64,000 nt of DNA from positions 21,889,001 to 21,953,000 of the forward strand of contig NC_081820.1 of the NCBI RefSeq assembly GCF_030704535.1. The letters are read 5' to 3'. The notes below the pieces were generated by a model that was not told where the DNA came from, did no database searches, and saw only the letters and a list, made by a program, of their open reading frames with translations. The stretch comes from Vitis vinifera (lineage: Eukaryota > Streptophyta > Magnoliopsida > Vitales > Vitaceae). Position 1 is the stretch's first letter, and each line of letters begins with the position of its first letter. Below are positions 1 to 12,600 of the stretch, piece after piece. A program made the translations under genes and the position numbers.

Positions 1-683
1 AATATTTCCTATTAAAAATTGATGAATTCTTCTATTTAAAGTCAAACAAAAAGGAGATGTTTAGGAAATTGAAAGGTCGGTCCAATCATCACCTAGGAAT
101 AGATGGAAAAGTTGGCGAAAATAGAAAAGGAAAACATTAAATGTGATCCTATGTTTCGTTTTCTCAACTTTATGTTACAAATAATGGATTTGGAAGAGAA
201 GGAAACTCATACAGGGAATTAATTGGAGATGGGTTTTTAGAATTTTCAATTTTTTATTGAAGGAAACAAACTAAGATGATTTAGGATTCATTCAAATAGA
301 AAGTTGGATGAACATCAGCTTTCCTTTGTTAGCTTATCAAATAAGTTTCTTTCCATTGCCTATTTTTCCCCATCTTGTGTCATTAGGTCTTTTTGTCTCT
401 TTCATCTCATTTTTCAATATTATATAAATTACTTTTTATTATTATCTTGAGAATTATTAAATTTATATAATAATTTTAAGTATTGTAAGTCATATCATAA
501 TGACTATCACCATTGTTCGAATGCTGCTTTCTCTTTTCTTTCAGAATTGGAGGGGTTGTTTAGGGGTTGGGAGATTATCGTAGAAAGAATCCCATCAGAG
601 TATATGAACTTGAGGTGGGGGCTCCATCTCGTAAGTCTCTCAGATTCCAATTATGTCTCTACCATAAGTTTCCCCCTTTTTCC

Positions 684-862
684 ATTTGATTTTTTGGTTG
701 AATAAAAAAAATTAACATTTTTAATTTTTATCGATTATTGATATTAACCAACATAATTAAAGTGAATTTATTATCAATAAATTTAATTTAATTATATCGA
801 TTAATATTAAAAGATTATTTTTAATTGAATAAAAAAAACTAAATCTAAAAAACAAACACCAT
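684..862. repeat. MITE-like repeat, family A copy 1
   Basis: This AT-rich palindromic segment starts with ttgattttttggttgaat and ends with aaaaaacaaacacc. The ends and interior (a central tatcgatta-type palindrome and two attattttta(a/g)ttgaat segments) match the copies at 2071-2280 and 43374-43588. Edges are approximate and no clear target-site duplication was identified. The class (hAT-like MITE) is inferred from the small size, the inverted ends and the absence of coding sequence. Confidence 0.5.
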
Positions 863-916
863 CTAAATGTAAATATGTATTATCCCACTTCAATTAAAAA
901 TAAATAGCAAAAAGTC

Positions 917-1212
917 TGTATTTCAAAAATATGTTAACATGTTTTAAAAAACAAAAATATTAAAGAATGCATGGTAAATAATATATGGATATGATAATTG
1001 ATTCTAAAGTATTTAATTGATAAGGAGAGAAAAAAATCTCAAAAATATTGATGATGAAATCAATTGTATTTCTAAAATATGCCAACGTGTTTTTAAAAAA
1101 ATATAAATATTAAAAAACTTAAAACGAATAATGTGTGCATATGATAATTAATTCCGAAGTATTTAATTAATAATGAGAACAAAAATTCTAAAAAATAATC
1201 GAGGATGAATTA
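917..1212. repeat. Diverged 148-bp tandem duplication
   Basis: Two head-to-tail copies begin with tgtattt at 917 and 1065. Both contain the same landmarks in the same order: an aaaatatg(t/c)(t/c)aac(a/g)tgttt stretch, atatgataatt(g/a)att, and aagtatttaattgataa or its variant. The copies are clearly diverged, so the duplication is old. Confidence 0.6.
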
Positions 1213-2070
1213 AAGCTTTTCATTCTTATTAATTATTATTTTTGTATCCATAGAGGAATTTTGTACGTCTTCTTTATGATGATAGTTGTTACTCAACCTA
1301 CTCTAAATTTAAACCTTTATTTGATAAGGAAATTTATGCTCTGTTTGGATCTGTTTTTCAAAATTTCTTTTTATTTTTAATAAAAACCAATTTGAATAAT
1401 TTTATTAAAAATTAGGAAAATATTGTTTTCTACAGAGGTGTTTTTTTGGGCTTATATGCAAAATTGTTTCAAGTTTAAGAAAATTAAAAAAAATCAAATT
1501 TTGCTTATTTTGAAAATGATGAGTTTGGGCATAGGTGAAGGAAAAACAAAAGCTATCCAAATGAGCCTTAACCCCGGATACTTGTAAATGTGGAGATTGC
1601 AGAACCACTCACTTTTGTACCCAGGCCGCAAACGATGATGGGCCGCTTGTGTTGTGGTCCCAAATTAAAGCGTCCAACAGTAGGTGGGACACTGAATGTA
1701 ATGGGCCAAATTCAGGGTCCATGAATGGCCCATTTCCGTGCAGTGGGTCCAAAATTTCTCCATCAGTAGCCTGGAAGGAGGCAGAAGATCATAATGAATT
1801 AATTACAGAGATATTGGAGCCAGATCTCAAAGATCATATGATTAATTGCAACAAATGAGAGGAAGGTTCAGTACTGTTTTTATAATTAAAAAAATTTTAA
1901 AAATAAAGACAGACTTGTAGAATAAATAATGCGAGAGTCCACCAAATATTCTTTTGAAAAAAAAATTTTCACAACCATTTTTTATTCTGAAAAAGGGATC
2001 ATATACTTAAAAATGGAGAATAAAAAAGAAATGAATTTAAAAATCATTCATGAATATCAAATTAGTTAGG

Positions 2071-2280
2071 TAGTGTTTATTTTCTGATTGAATAGAAAAA
2101 AAATAAAATATTTGATTTTTTATATTCAACTAAAAATAATTTATTAATATTATATAATATAATTAAAATAAACTTATTATTAATATATTCACTTTAATTA
2201 TGTTCGATAGATTATTTTTAACTAAATAATAAAAACCAAATATTTTAGTTTTATGTAACCAATCAAAAAAACAAACACCC
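2071..2280. repeat. MITE-like repeat, family A copy 2
   Basis: The ends are tagtgtttattttctgattg and caatcaaaaaaacaaacacc, which are imperfect inverted repeats of each other. The interior is almost entirely A/T and contains the attatttttaactaaata segment shared with the other family A copies. No open frame is present. Confidence 0.55.
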
Positions 2281-4152
2281 ATAAATTTCGGGTCAAGTGA
2301 GGTGATGAAAAGATTTCGGGGCTAGGGAGGTGATGAAAAGTTTTAAGTCAACCAAAGGCTCTGCAATTCTGAGAAGTGTGAGGTCGTTATAGACTTTTAG
2401 TTTTGAACCTAAAGATAGAAAAACATTATAGAGTCACGTGAACACCAATGTGGCGACTGACAAGGGCACGTGATTAACATGTATATTTGAAGGAAGACAC
2501 CTAACAAGCTTGTGAAATGTGGTTGGAATCCAATTTCTTGAACCACCATTTTTAACCAATGTCATATAATTTTAAATGATTCCCTGAGGACTTTGGTGAG
2601 CAAAAAATCAAGTGGAGAGCCTTCTTCCAAGTTGCTATAAGTAACAAATAAATAAGCATTTGTATGCAATTGAAAAATTATTATAAGAATTGAGACCTTT
2701 TTTTTCCATGTTGGATTTCTAGAGGGCCATGTCACGTGGGAATCACTCTTCTGTCTTTTTTTTTTTTCCCTCTATTTTTTTCATAATATGAAAATGCAGC
2801 TTAAAATTAGTTACAATAGTTGTGATAGTAATGGTTTGGAGCTATATTTTTATACTTGCTATAAAATGTTGCTTGTAATTCGGAAATTGCAACTTCGAAC
2901 AGAAGTAATGTGTATGAGTGATTTTAGAAAAATTAGAAATACTTTTGAACATACAAAAGTATTTCGTTATAAAATGATTCTCTTTAAAGCAATTCTAATG
3001 AAAATGCTACTAACAAAAGTGCGTTCAAAGAAAATGGTTTTAACTAGAATTACTCCCAAAGAAACCTAATAATGTAAGTAGGATTCTAAATGGCACAAAA
3101 TATATCTTCTTCCTCATTTTTCCAAGAAGAAAAAAACAAGGGATATGGAAATCAGCTAAGTTTTGAGGGCATTGAAAAGAAAAGAACAAGGTTGTTAAAA
3201 GGATGGAGAAAGGGGGCTCATTTACAGAGCACTTTTGCTGGGTGCTTTGATTGCCAGAAAGGCATCCCAATCATGGACAGAAAGTAATACCCATGTGTAT
3301 ATTGCACTGCCAGAAGGGACACGATGAAGCTGTAATTAGCTAGGAAAATTTGTGGAAGTTACATGCCCCTTGGCCCACTATCCCACTCAGCTGACACCAA
3401 TGAATTAAATGCAACCAACCAAAACCCAGCCTTTACAATACTACTTTTCATATCCTTTTTCCATCTCCGCTGGCATGTTTCTTTATCAATGAATGATTAG
3501 TTAGCATATCTTGTAAACTATGCTCTTAAGACCGAAGTATACTCCATACATAATGTGCAAGCACACTACCTAATCTTACTTCTCTACATGATGAACTTAT
3601 GTAGTATGGATAAGAGGCAATGATGAATTCGTTCTTTCCAGGGAAAAGGAGGGACATGTCACAGGACCCAAGGATTTTGACCTAAAAACAAAAGCACTGT
3701 TTTGGGCGATGAAGTAAAGATTACATTTATGTTGGGTACTGAGGTCTCTTGCATAATTTAAAGCTCGGCAGTACTTGCCTCCTAATGTACAGATTTCTAT
3801 TAAACTAGTACTGAAGCTTCTTTATTTTTTTCTTGCCGCATATGGTTCATCGATTTATTTTTTCACCTAAAGTTAGACATCATCACTTCTCATTGAAACT
3901 CCAACATCTTCTTCTCTACACCTAGCAGTGAGGTTTAACAGAACTTTTCCTTGCCTTTGGATTATTCTGCATCACAGTTGTGAAGAAACTAAATTTTTTT
4001 GTTTTTTGTTTTTATTCCAACTGTTAGAACACTAAATCTGTCATTGAGCAAATCCAAATTTCCGGCATTATTTGCCAAGGTTCCAGTGAGGTGATTGGGA
4101 CTTAAGATGCAGATTTTGTGACAACAGAAAAGGTTCAAGTTGAGCAGCAGAG

Positions 4153-7100
4153 ATGTTTAAGTCAGCGAGATGGAGAAGCGAAAAGATCAAGATCAAAGCT
4201 GTATTCAAATTGCAGTTTCAGGCTACACAGGTAGTAGTGTTTTCATAAAGTATAAGCAAATTATCACTTTTCCTTCTATATTTGTAATGGGTTTGTTCTA
4301 GTTCAGCTTAAACCAGCAAACAATTGCACTAAGAAATTCTCATGAAAAAGTAGACAATGTTAGTGAGTAATTCAAGATCTATGGAGACAAACTCACCTGG
4401 TTTTATACCTGAATACCTTGCATCATTTTCAGGTGCCAGAGTCACGAGGAAATCTCTTGATGATATCTTTGATTCCAGAGGATGTTGGGAAGCCAACTGT
4501 GAGGTTGGAGAAAGCTGCAGTCAGGGAAGGAACCTGTACATGGGAAAATCCAATCTATGAAACGGTGAAGTTAATCAAGGAGAAGAAAACAGGGATAATC
4601 CATGAGAAAATTTACCGTTTCATTGTTTCAACTGTAAGAATTATCCCAACTTCTCACTCTGTTCTTCATTTTTTGATTGGATTTCTGTTGAGCTGTTTCC
4701 AAATTTTATCCTCTGGCAGGGATCATCCAAAACAGGTATTCTGGGAGAAGCTTCAATTAACTTTGCAGACTATGAAGAGGCTACTGAACCGCTGACTGTG
4801 TCTCTGCCCCTTCAGACTCTTAACTCTGGTGCAATTTTACATGTCAGTTCTCTCTCAATACCTTGAAAATAAATATCTCATTTTTCAATTTCAAAAATTA
4901 ATTAATTTCAACACAATCACCTGATGAGATTCTTCGTATATGAAACTATTGAGTCAGGTCACAATCCAGAATATGCAAGGAGTTGCTAATCAAAGGTGAG
5001 TATTAGCATTGACGTTTGGTTCCATCTATTCACTTTTTTCCCTTTCTATAACAAAATAATGTGAACTTGCCTGTGTTTTTTTTGCGAGAGCACTGCAGAG
5101 GTGTTGAAGAAAAAGGAAGTCAAGCAACTAAATCCCGACATAGGAGATCCCAGAGCCAAATTGTCAACTGCAAAACAGACAGAAACGAATATAATTTAAC
5201 TGAAGTAAGGTTTCAAATTTTAGAAACTTAAGCGGCCATAGTTCTATTTACCTGTTTTGGTTTTCCTACGAAGCAATCATCGAACTGATTCTTGATTGCA
5301 CCACAGGATGAGGACCTTGATAGAATCACGTCTCAGAATGGTGAAAACAAAAACTTCAGAGTAAATTGTGGCTCTTATGCTACATTAACTCCAACAGCAC
5401 AAGATCTTGGATTGAAGAATGCTACTACTCATCGGAATCCAAACAGCCTTCTATCACCACTCAGACAGAGCTCCAGGCCTCAAGAGGGAACAATTGCTGC
5501 CACCACAAGAAAAGATCGTATGCATTGGAGATCAAATACAGATTTTTCTGTTGGTTCTGCTTCAGATGGCAGCATGATCGACTCGACAAACAGTGCAGAA
5601 GACAACTTTCCAGGAGGTTTCAAAGAGGATTCGGACAGTACTACTGAAAAACTCAAAAGTGAAAATTTTAACTTGTTGAGGCAAGCAGAATTATCAGAAC
5701 TGGAATTGCAGTCTCTTCGGAAACAGATTGCGAAGGAGTGTAAAAGGGGACAAGATCTAACAAGAAAAAATGTTGGTCTAAAAGAGGAGAGAGATGCACT
5801 TAAAGAAGAATGTGAACAACTCAAATCCATGAAGAAATGTATCAATGATGAAGAACTCTCAGACAGGTTAACATTTGAGAGGGAAGCTTCAAGGGTCCTT
5901 CTGGAAGAAATGAGGAAAGAGCTGGACTATGAAAAGGATTTAAATAGGAATCTTCGGTTACAACTGCAGAAGACACAAGACTCAAACTCTGAGTTGATTA
6001 TTGCTGTGAGAGACCTTGAGGAAATGTTGGAACCAAGGAATAAGGAAATATTTCAGCTTTTCGGTGATATAGAAAACAGAGAGAAAAGTGATGATGTTGA
6101 GGCAAAAATTTCCAAACTGAAAATGAACAAGAATGAAGACCAAGAGGCACTGGAGGAGCTGGTTGAGGAGCAAATCGATGCCAAGGAAGTTGGCGTCTTA
6201 CAGAAAAAGATGACAGACCTGCACGGTGAAATAGAGGTGCACAGGAAAGATAGGGAAGAGCTAGAGATGCATATGGCACAGCTTGCATTGGACAATGAAG
6301 TTCTAAAACAGGAAAAGCAAAATATCTCAACTTTGGAGCAATACCAGAAGCAAGAACTAATGAAGATACAAAATGAACTCTCAGCTTCATTGGCTACCAT
6401 TAAAGAACTTGAATCCCAGGTGGAGAGACTAGAGAAAGAAATCAAGAAGCAGGCACAAAAACTCTCAGAATCTTCCAATGCTGTTAATGAACTTCAGATG
6501 CAGGTTAAGAGCTTGGAGAAAGAATTGGAGAAGCAGGCACAGGGTTTTGAAGATGATTTGGAAGCCATGACACGTGCCAAAATTGAACAGGAACAGAGGG
6601 CTATCCGAGCAGAGGAGACCTTGAGAAAGACAAGGTGGAATAATGCTCAATCAGCTGAGAGGCTTCAAGAGGAATTTAGAAGGATTTCTGTGGAAATGAC
6701 ATCTAAGTTTGATGAGAATGAGAAGGTGGCCATGAAAGCAGTGACAGAAGCTAATGATTTGCGTGTGCAGAAAAGAATTCTGGAAGAGATGCTCCAGAAA
6801 GCCAATGAGGAGATTGGATTAATTAAAGATCAGTATGATGTAAAACTGCAAGAGCTGTCAAACGAAGTAGATTTGAAAACAAAACAAATAGAGAAGATGA
6901 CATTGGATCTTGACAAGAAGCCCAAGCAACTTGAATATGCAGAAAAACAGGAGGGAGAAAAACATGAGGCTTCCTTTGCAGAGATCCAAATGCTCAGAGC
7001 TGAGATAGAAAGGATCACAAGTGAGAAGAAAACCCTCTCAGAACAGGTGGAAGAGAAAGAAAAGTTTAGAGATGAGATGGAACAAATGAAGACAGCAATT

Positions 7101-8477
7101 GGTGAAACAGAAAGACTGATAAAAAGACAGAATGAAGAAAAAGCAGAATTGGAAAGAAAATTTGCTTCGGTGATGAAGGAAGCAGAGAAAGTACAGGAGG
7201 ATTTACATACAATGACTTGTATGAAGGATGACAATGAGACATTGATTGGGAGCTTGCAATCAGAACTAGACAACCTTAAACCTCAGTACAGTGAGTTGAA
7301 AAACCTCTTGTTTCAAGAAGTGCTAGAGAAGGAAAACCTCATGCAACAAGTATTTCAATTGAAGGGTGACCTAGAGAAGAAAGAAGAGGTTGTTGCTGTT
7401 ACAGAGAATACAGGCAAGGATAACAATGGACAAGCTACATTATCAGATGGAACACAAGCGACTGCCACCACAATGGAACAACTCAATCATAGGACAACAA
7501 TTTGTGAAGAACAATTTCAAAAGGTTAGTAACTTACTGATAATATTCATCTTGCATCAACTAATATAGATATACCAGCCTCTCAGGCACTTGATAAAACT
7601 ATTATTTTGATTCCTCCACACAGATGAACTATGAACAATCTTTCAATATGTATTAACAGATTTATCAATAGAAAGAAATTATCTCTAAATATATCATCAG
7701 CCTACTAACCTTAATATTTTTAAGGTCGAAATCAAGATTAAAACGCCTCTTTTCATACTTGGATGAGCATAAGGATATTTGTATAACTCACAAAAATTTA
7801 TCATAACTAATAGGTCATTGTTACGTTAAACCCTAAAGAGAACTCCCTAAAGTTTAAGGTCAAATGGTGCAATCTGGATCTTCATTTAACCATTTCTAAG
7901 ATTTCCTTTCAATCCTGTCCAGACTCCAATAGCAAACAAAAATTTCTCTAATTTTTTGTGTTTGAGTCACAGGAGGCCAGAGAAGCTGGGAATGTTACAG
8001 CGCTTGCTAGTCAGCATGAAGAAGGAGAAAATACAGGGGGAGATTTGTTAAATCCCGGGATGAAATCAATGGTATGCCTGTCAGTCCAAAATGAAATGGG
8101 CACAACATCAGTTCAAAGGTAAGGTTACATGAATTACAAGTTCCTACTTTATATCATTTGATTGTACCTTCACAAAAATTTGATTTTAATCCACACCTCT
8201 AGACTTATTTGTTTCATTGTGTTTTCACAGAAATGTAGAAACTTACTCAGAGAAAGAGATGACCGTCTCCATTTTCCATACCAATGATGAGAGCAATCTC
8301 ACTGAATTGTTAGCTGAAGTGGCATTGCTTAAGGAAAGGAACAAATCCATGGAAGGGGAGCTTAAAGAAATGCGAGAGAGATATTCAGAGATAAGTCTCA
8401 AATTTGCAGAAGTTGAAGGTGAAAGGCAACAGCTTGTGATGACTGTACGGAACCTCAAGAATGGTAAGAAAAGCTAA
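4153..8477 (+). CDS. NT-C2 domain coiled-coil protein (EEIG1/EHBP1-type C2, myosin-heavy-chain-like), 8 exons
   Basis: Exons: 4153-4230, 4433-4633, 4720-4842, 4958-4995, 5099-5204, 5307-7523, 7973-8118 and 8231-8477. All junctions are GT/AG and stay in frame, giving 1,051 residues. The N-terminus (MFKSARWRSEK..., then KPTVRLEKAAVREGTC and IYRFIVST) is the plant NT-C2 domain, about residues 1-145, a lipid- or protein-binding C2-like fold. A Ser/Thr-rich linker follows. Most of the large sixth exon is heptad-rich coiled coil with repeated E-K-E/L patterns, down to a conserved tail ending MTVRNLKNGKKS. The start was chosen because MFKSARWRSEK is the conserved family beginning, although the first exon has only 26 codons. 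Family members are described as cytoskeleton- or membrane-associated scaffolds, but the precise role of this protein is unknown. It is convergent with SHOC1. Confidence 0.93.
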
Positions 8478-9658
8478 AAATGCTCCAGGCCAAGAACAGC
8501 AACACACATATGTGAAGCAGATGGATTTGCATGGCAGCAGATCCATGTGTAACCTAATAATTGGATTTGGTCCAAAAAAAATATAGCATGTACATAATAT
8601 CAATTCTTTCATTGTGATTTTGTTTTTCATCTCCCCTTTAGGAGGCAGCAAAATAATTAATCAAGTTGAATGTGCTTCCATAGATAGTGGATCCAAGTTT
8701 CTCAAGCCAATGAAGCTTAACATGAAAAATGTATTATGCTTATTATCAAGATATTGTGTTCCATTCATGCAAGCCTTGTATTTTCTTTCTTGTTTTTATG
8801 TTTTGGCTTTTAATATCAACTTTAGACTCTGAAAAAAATAAGCAAAACACTAGATTTGGAATTTTGTCAAAATGCACAAGTAACAAATTGTTTAAAATGC
8901 TGAAAAACCAAATCTTGAAATGGATTGAAAACACAAGTGAAAAACTTTCAAAATTTACAAAAGCCTTCAACTGAGAATCAGCTCCAAAATGGTTTCTTAC
9001 TCTATAGGGCATTCTTAATGATGTTTACATCTCTTCATCAACCATAGCCCATGGGCAACATTGTGTAGGTTGGATATCAAAAAGATTATCTGATTTCAGA
9101 AATCTGTTTTGCCTTTAAAACAAAAATGTAAATACAGATACAGTATAAAGTTCTGATAATATCAATGCCAAATGAAAATCTCAGCTTTTGGTCCTTAAAT
9201 CTTTGACACTTTCTCAATGAATGGATCTCAAAACTAAGGTAAACCTTCACCACATCATAACACACATGTACATACACGCAAACAGAGAGTGTGCAATATA
9301 ATGTCCAATCAAGATATTAAACTCAAGCTTGATTACTTCCATTTATAGGTGTTAGCAGCTTGGCCACAAACAATATTTTTGTCCAAGTAGAGCATTAGGG
9401 ATCCAAACATAGGATACATATCTATTGGAACTTACCAACAAAACCCAAGTAAATATTCAAGCTTGAGATAAAGGTTGCATAAAATCCATGTCTCTACCAA
9501 ATGTCTCTCTCAGCTGCATAAAGTAAGCCCAAGTTAATTCAATTTTCAACACTTAATCAGATCCCATTCATGTATAAAACTTTAGAACCCACCTGTGACT
9601 TCATTCAATGATCCTGAACTCTATGTGTTCCACCAATACTTCATGCCCTTTTTTGATC
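8478..9658. other. Tail-to-tail spacer between the NT-C2 gene and SHOC1
   Basis: This 1.2-kb spacer separates the stop codons of two convergent genes and should hold both 3' UTRs. Several short open frames exist on both strands but none shows domain resemblance, and no transposon ends were seen. Confidence 0.6.
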
Positions 9659-12600
9659 TCAAAATCTCTTGTTCAGACACTGAGCATTTCCATCACCCCA
9701 GACCAGCTTAGTTTGTCTTCCACTTCCATTTGTTGCAAAAGATAGAGTCTGCAGTTGACTAAGTGTTAAGAATTCAAGTATAAAAAGAATTGTCATATAA
9801 GACTAAATGGGAATTTAATTAACACACACCTGTCTGGCTCTCTTATCAATGGGAGTCCATGTCGGACATGAGGAGGCTGAAGCATTTCCTTTCTTGTATG
9901 AGCGAGATGGTTGAAAAGGCCTCTTCTGCCCCTTTTGTTCTGATACTTTCTTGGATGTGCTGCGGCTGCTGCCCCCTTGGTACTTGTAAAATTCAAGAAT
10001 AGATGGACTTTTTCTCTTTGAAACTTTTGATATGTTATCAGAGTACTCAAAACAAGGGCCAGATCTATCACAAGGAAGGGACTGCTGACGCAATTTGCTT
10101 TTCTCCCTGACTCTATTAAGAAATTCTATGGTCCAGGGTGATCCCTGTTGCAGATGAACTGAATTAAGAGCATTAGAGAGTGGTGTTCCACTATAATGTG
10201 TGTCCTTCTCTTGGAATGATGGCCCACAGAAATCTTTTGCAGATCTATGCATTGAACCCTCTAAGAGTTGTTTTTGGTGTTTCATAGGCAGGTCACCCTT
10301 GCCAAACTCTGTATCTTCAAATTCAACAATCCCTTTCCCCAAACTTTGCTTTTGATCTTTAAGAGTAGTCCAGATATCAGAATTAGAGTTTATCTCAGCA
10401 GCTGTAGGAAATGTAGGATGACTGCTGTTGCTAAATGACAATCTTCTCGAAGTTTTTGATTTTCCTGCTGCAGGATCTTCTTCCAGCTCAAGAACCAAAG
10501 GTGAAAACCTTGAAGACTTAGCAATAGAAGAAAAGTCCTCACCAATTAAGAAACTATCATTGAGGTCAATAACTTCACCCTTAAAGTCATTGTGAAGATC
10601 CTCTGGGTTATTATTGTTATGCCAGTCCCTTGTAGCTGCATCTGATCCTCGTCTTTCACCCAACAGTTTATCATTCAAGGATAAGCCAGGCTTTTTAACC
10701 TCATATAGCATCTCACTACCTTTTAACACCTGAGAATCATTCGGCTTGAATAATGTGGAAGGATTCTTCATTGTAGCCATTTCTAATCCCTGTTTTGGGC
10801 CAAACCATTTATTGTTCAAAGATGAACTGGAATGTTTTATGCCATCTAACATCTCTGGACCATTTGACATCCAAGAATCTCCATACTGCTTGGAAACCTG
10901 AGAAGTATTTAAACCAAAATCTGTGAAATTTGTAAATTGGTTTAGTGACTCAAAGTTCAAGAAGCCATCCCTGTGTATATCATTTTTGGAAGGACTCCCA
11001 ATGCACTTCAGTTTCTTTCTTTCGGACTCTATCTTATAGTGAAAATTTTCCGAGTCAGGAGCGGAAGATACTGAAGATGAGCACTCTGTAATTCCAGATT
11101 TAGAATCCTCCCTCTCTCCATATCTGCATAGAGCACTTAATAAAGTAACACTTTCATCAGGAACACGATATTTCTGGATTGCTTGGATCCGACGCTCATG
11201 TGACCATTCTAGGAACTCAACAAGCATGCCACCAGAAGACAGTATTGCATGAGCTGTGAGAGGATTAATTGAAGGGAATTTAGTAAGAAATGACTCTGCA
11301 AGGGTTTCTGATTCAGGCATTTTAGTATATAGGCATCTAGTTAACTCAGTGGCATATCCGACAGAGCTCAATATGATTTCATCAGTCAATTCAGATGAAT
11401 AGGAACAGAAGAGCTGTAGATCAATTCCCAGACTGGCCGCAGCAGCATAGAGTCCATCTGATGATTCCATTATGGCAGCAAGGAAGTTGATTTCTCCCTC
11501 AAAAACCTGATTATGAAAAAAAAAAAATCACTCACCAAATTCAAAAATAAGTCTCCGCTCTCCTGCAAGCTAGCAAAAAAATTAAATACTTCCACCAAAA
11601 TCAGAAATTCTTTCCTATCAAGACCTGACAAATCATCAAGTATTCAGAAACAGATGAAATTAATCAAAACTGATTTCAGTATAAGTTGGATTCTTCTCCC
11701 ATAGTCAACTATACTGTCAATCCTAACAAACTTTAAAATCCAAATGAACCTGTTATAACTCAAGAAGACTGCACGAAAGAAAAACATGACCAGTAAAGGC
11801 CAGTAAGAGCCAATGCCTTTTGCATGCAACTTAGAACCATGAGGTCCCACTTCTTGAACCATTTTCAGTTTGTGCCCAAAAACTGTCCTGGATCAATTAC
11901 TAGAAGTAGTCTTATACATAAAGAAGACAGTAGATTTAGCATTGTGATTCATATTTGACTAATTACGAAAAATTTTAACAGTGGTAACATATATTTTGCC
12001 CCAGCATATCAACAAGATTAAATGCAAGGATTCTTTTGCCACAGCTGAGAGCTTGTTGATTCAAAGCATCACAAGAACCTCATAACTAATGCAAGGAATT
12101 TGGATTTTTTTCTTTTCTAAGATTGCATTGTTCTCTCTATATAATTGCTTGAGACACAAAGTAAAGCAGTACATTTTTGGTGGCATAGGTCATGCATTTA
12201 CCAGAATGCAGCCGCTGAAAGTAAAACTCAGCAATGTCAATACATTTGTTGCAATATCCTCAACACACAAAGGCAAGCATGAAGAAGCTTCATCTAGAGT
12301 AGTAGTTTTCTTCCCAATGTTGCTGCAATCATACCACACTAAGCAAATATCAGCACTAATTATAACATCTACAGGCAGACTTGAATCACGTTCCACAACT
12401 TGTGTTCCTTCTTTCTCCATTGCAAGAATTCTTTGGTAAGTGCTTCTCCTGGATATCAACATTTCCTTGTCAAAATTTTGAGTGTTCACAACAATGACTG
12501 TGCCAGGAAAAGATGGCATGCTTGGCTGACTATGCAGAAATTCCATAATAGATTGCTCACGAGAAACAGGCAGAGGCATACAACAAGCATCTACTTCATT

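Larger units (their letters stand above)
1..4152. other. Intergenic AT-rich DNA with MITE-like repeats and a decayed tandem duplication
   Basis: No coding region with recognisable domains is visible on either strand. The stretch holds two members of an AT-rich MITE-like family (684-862 and 2071-2280) and a diverged tandem duplication at 917-1212. The last 500 bases probably contain the promoter and the 5' leader of the NT-C2 gene that follows. A purine/pyrimidine-mixed segment around 1600-1860 is less AT-rich and has a 69-codon open frame, but that frame shows no family resemblance, so I do not call it a gene. Confidence 0.6.

Noticed and set aside
1649-1858. 69-codon open frame in less AT-rich DNA
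   Set aside because: It is too short, without family resemblance or splice partners.
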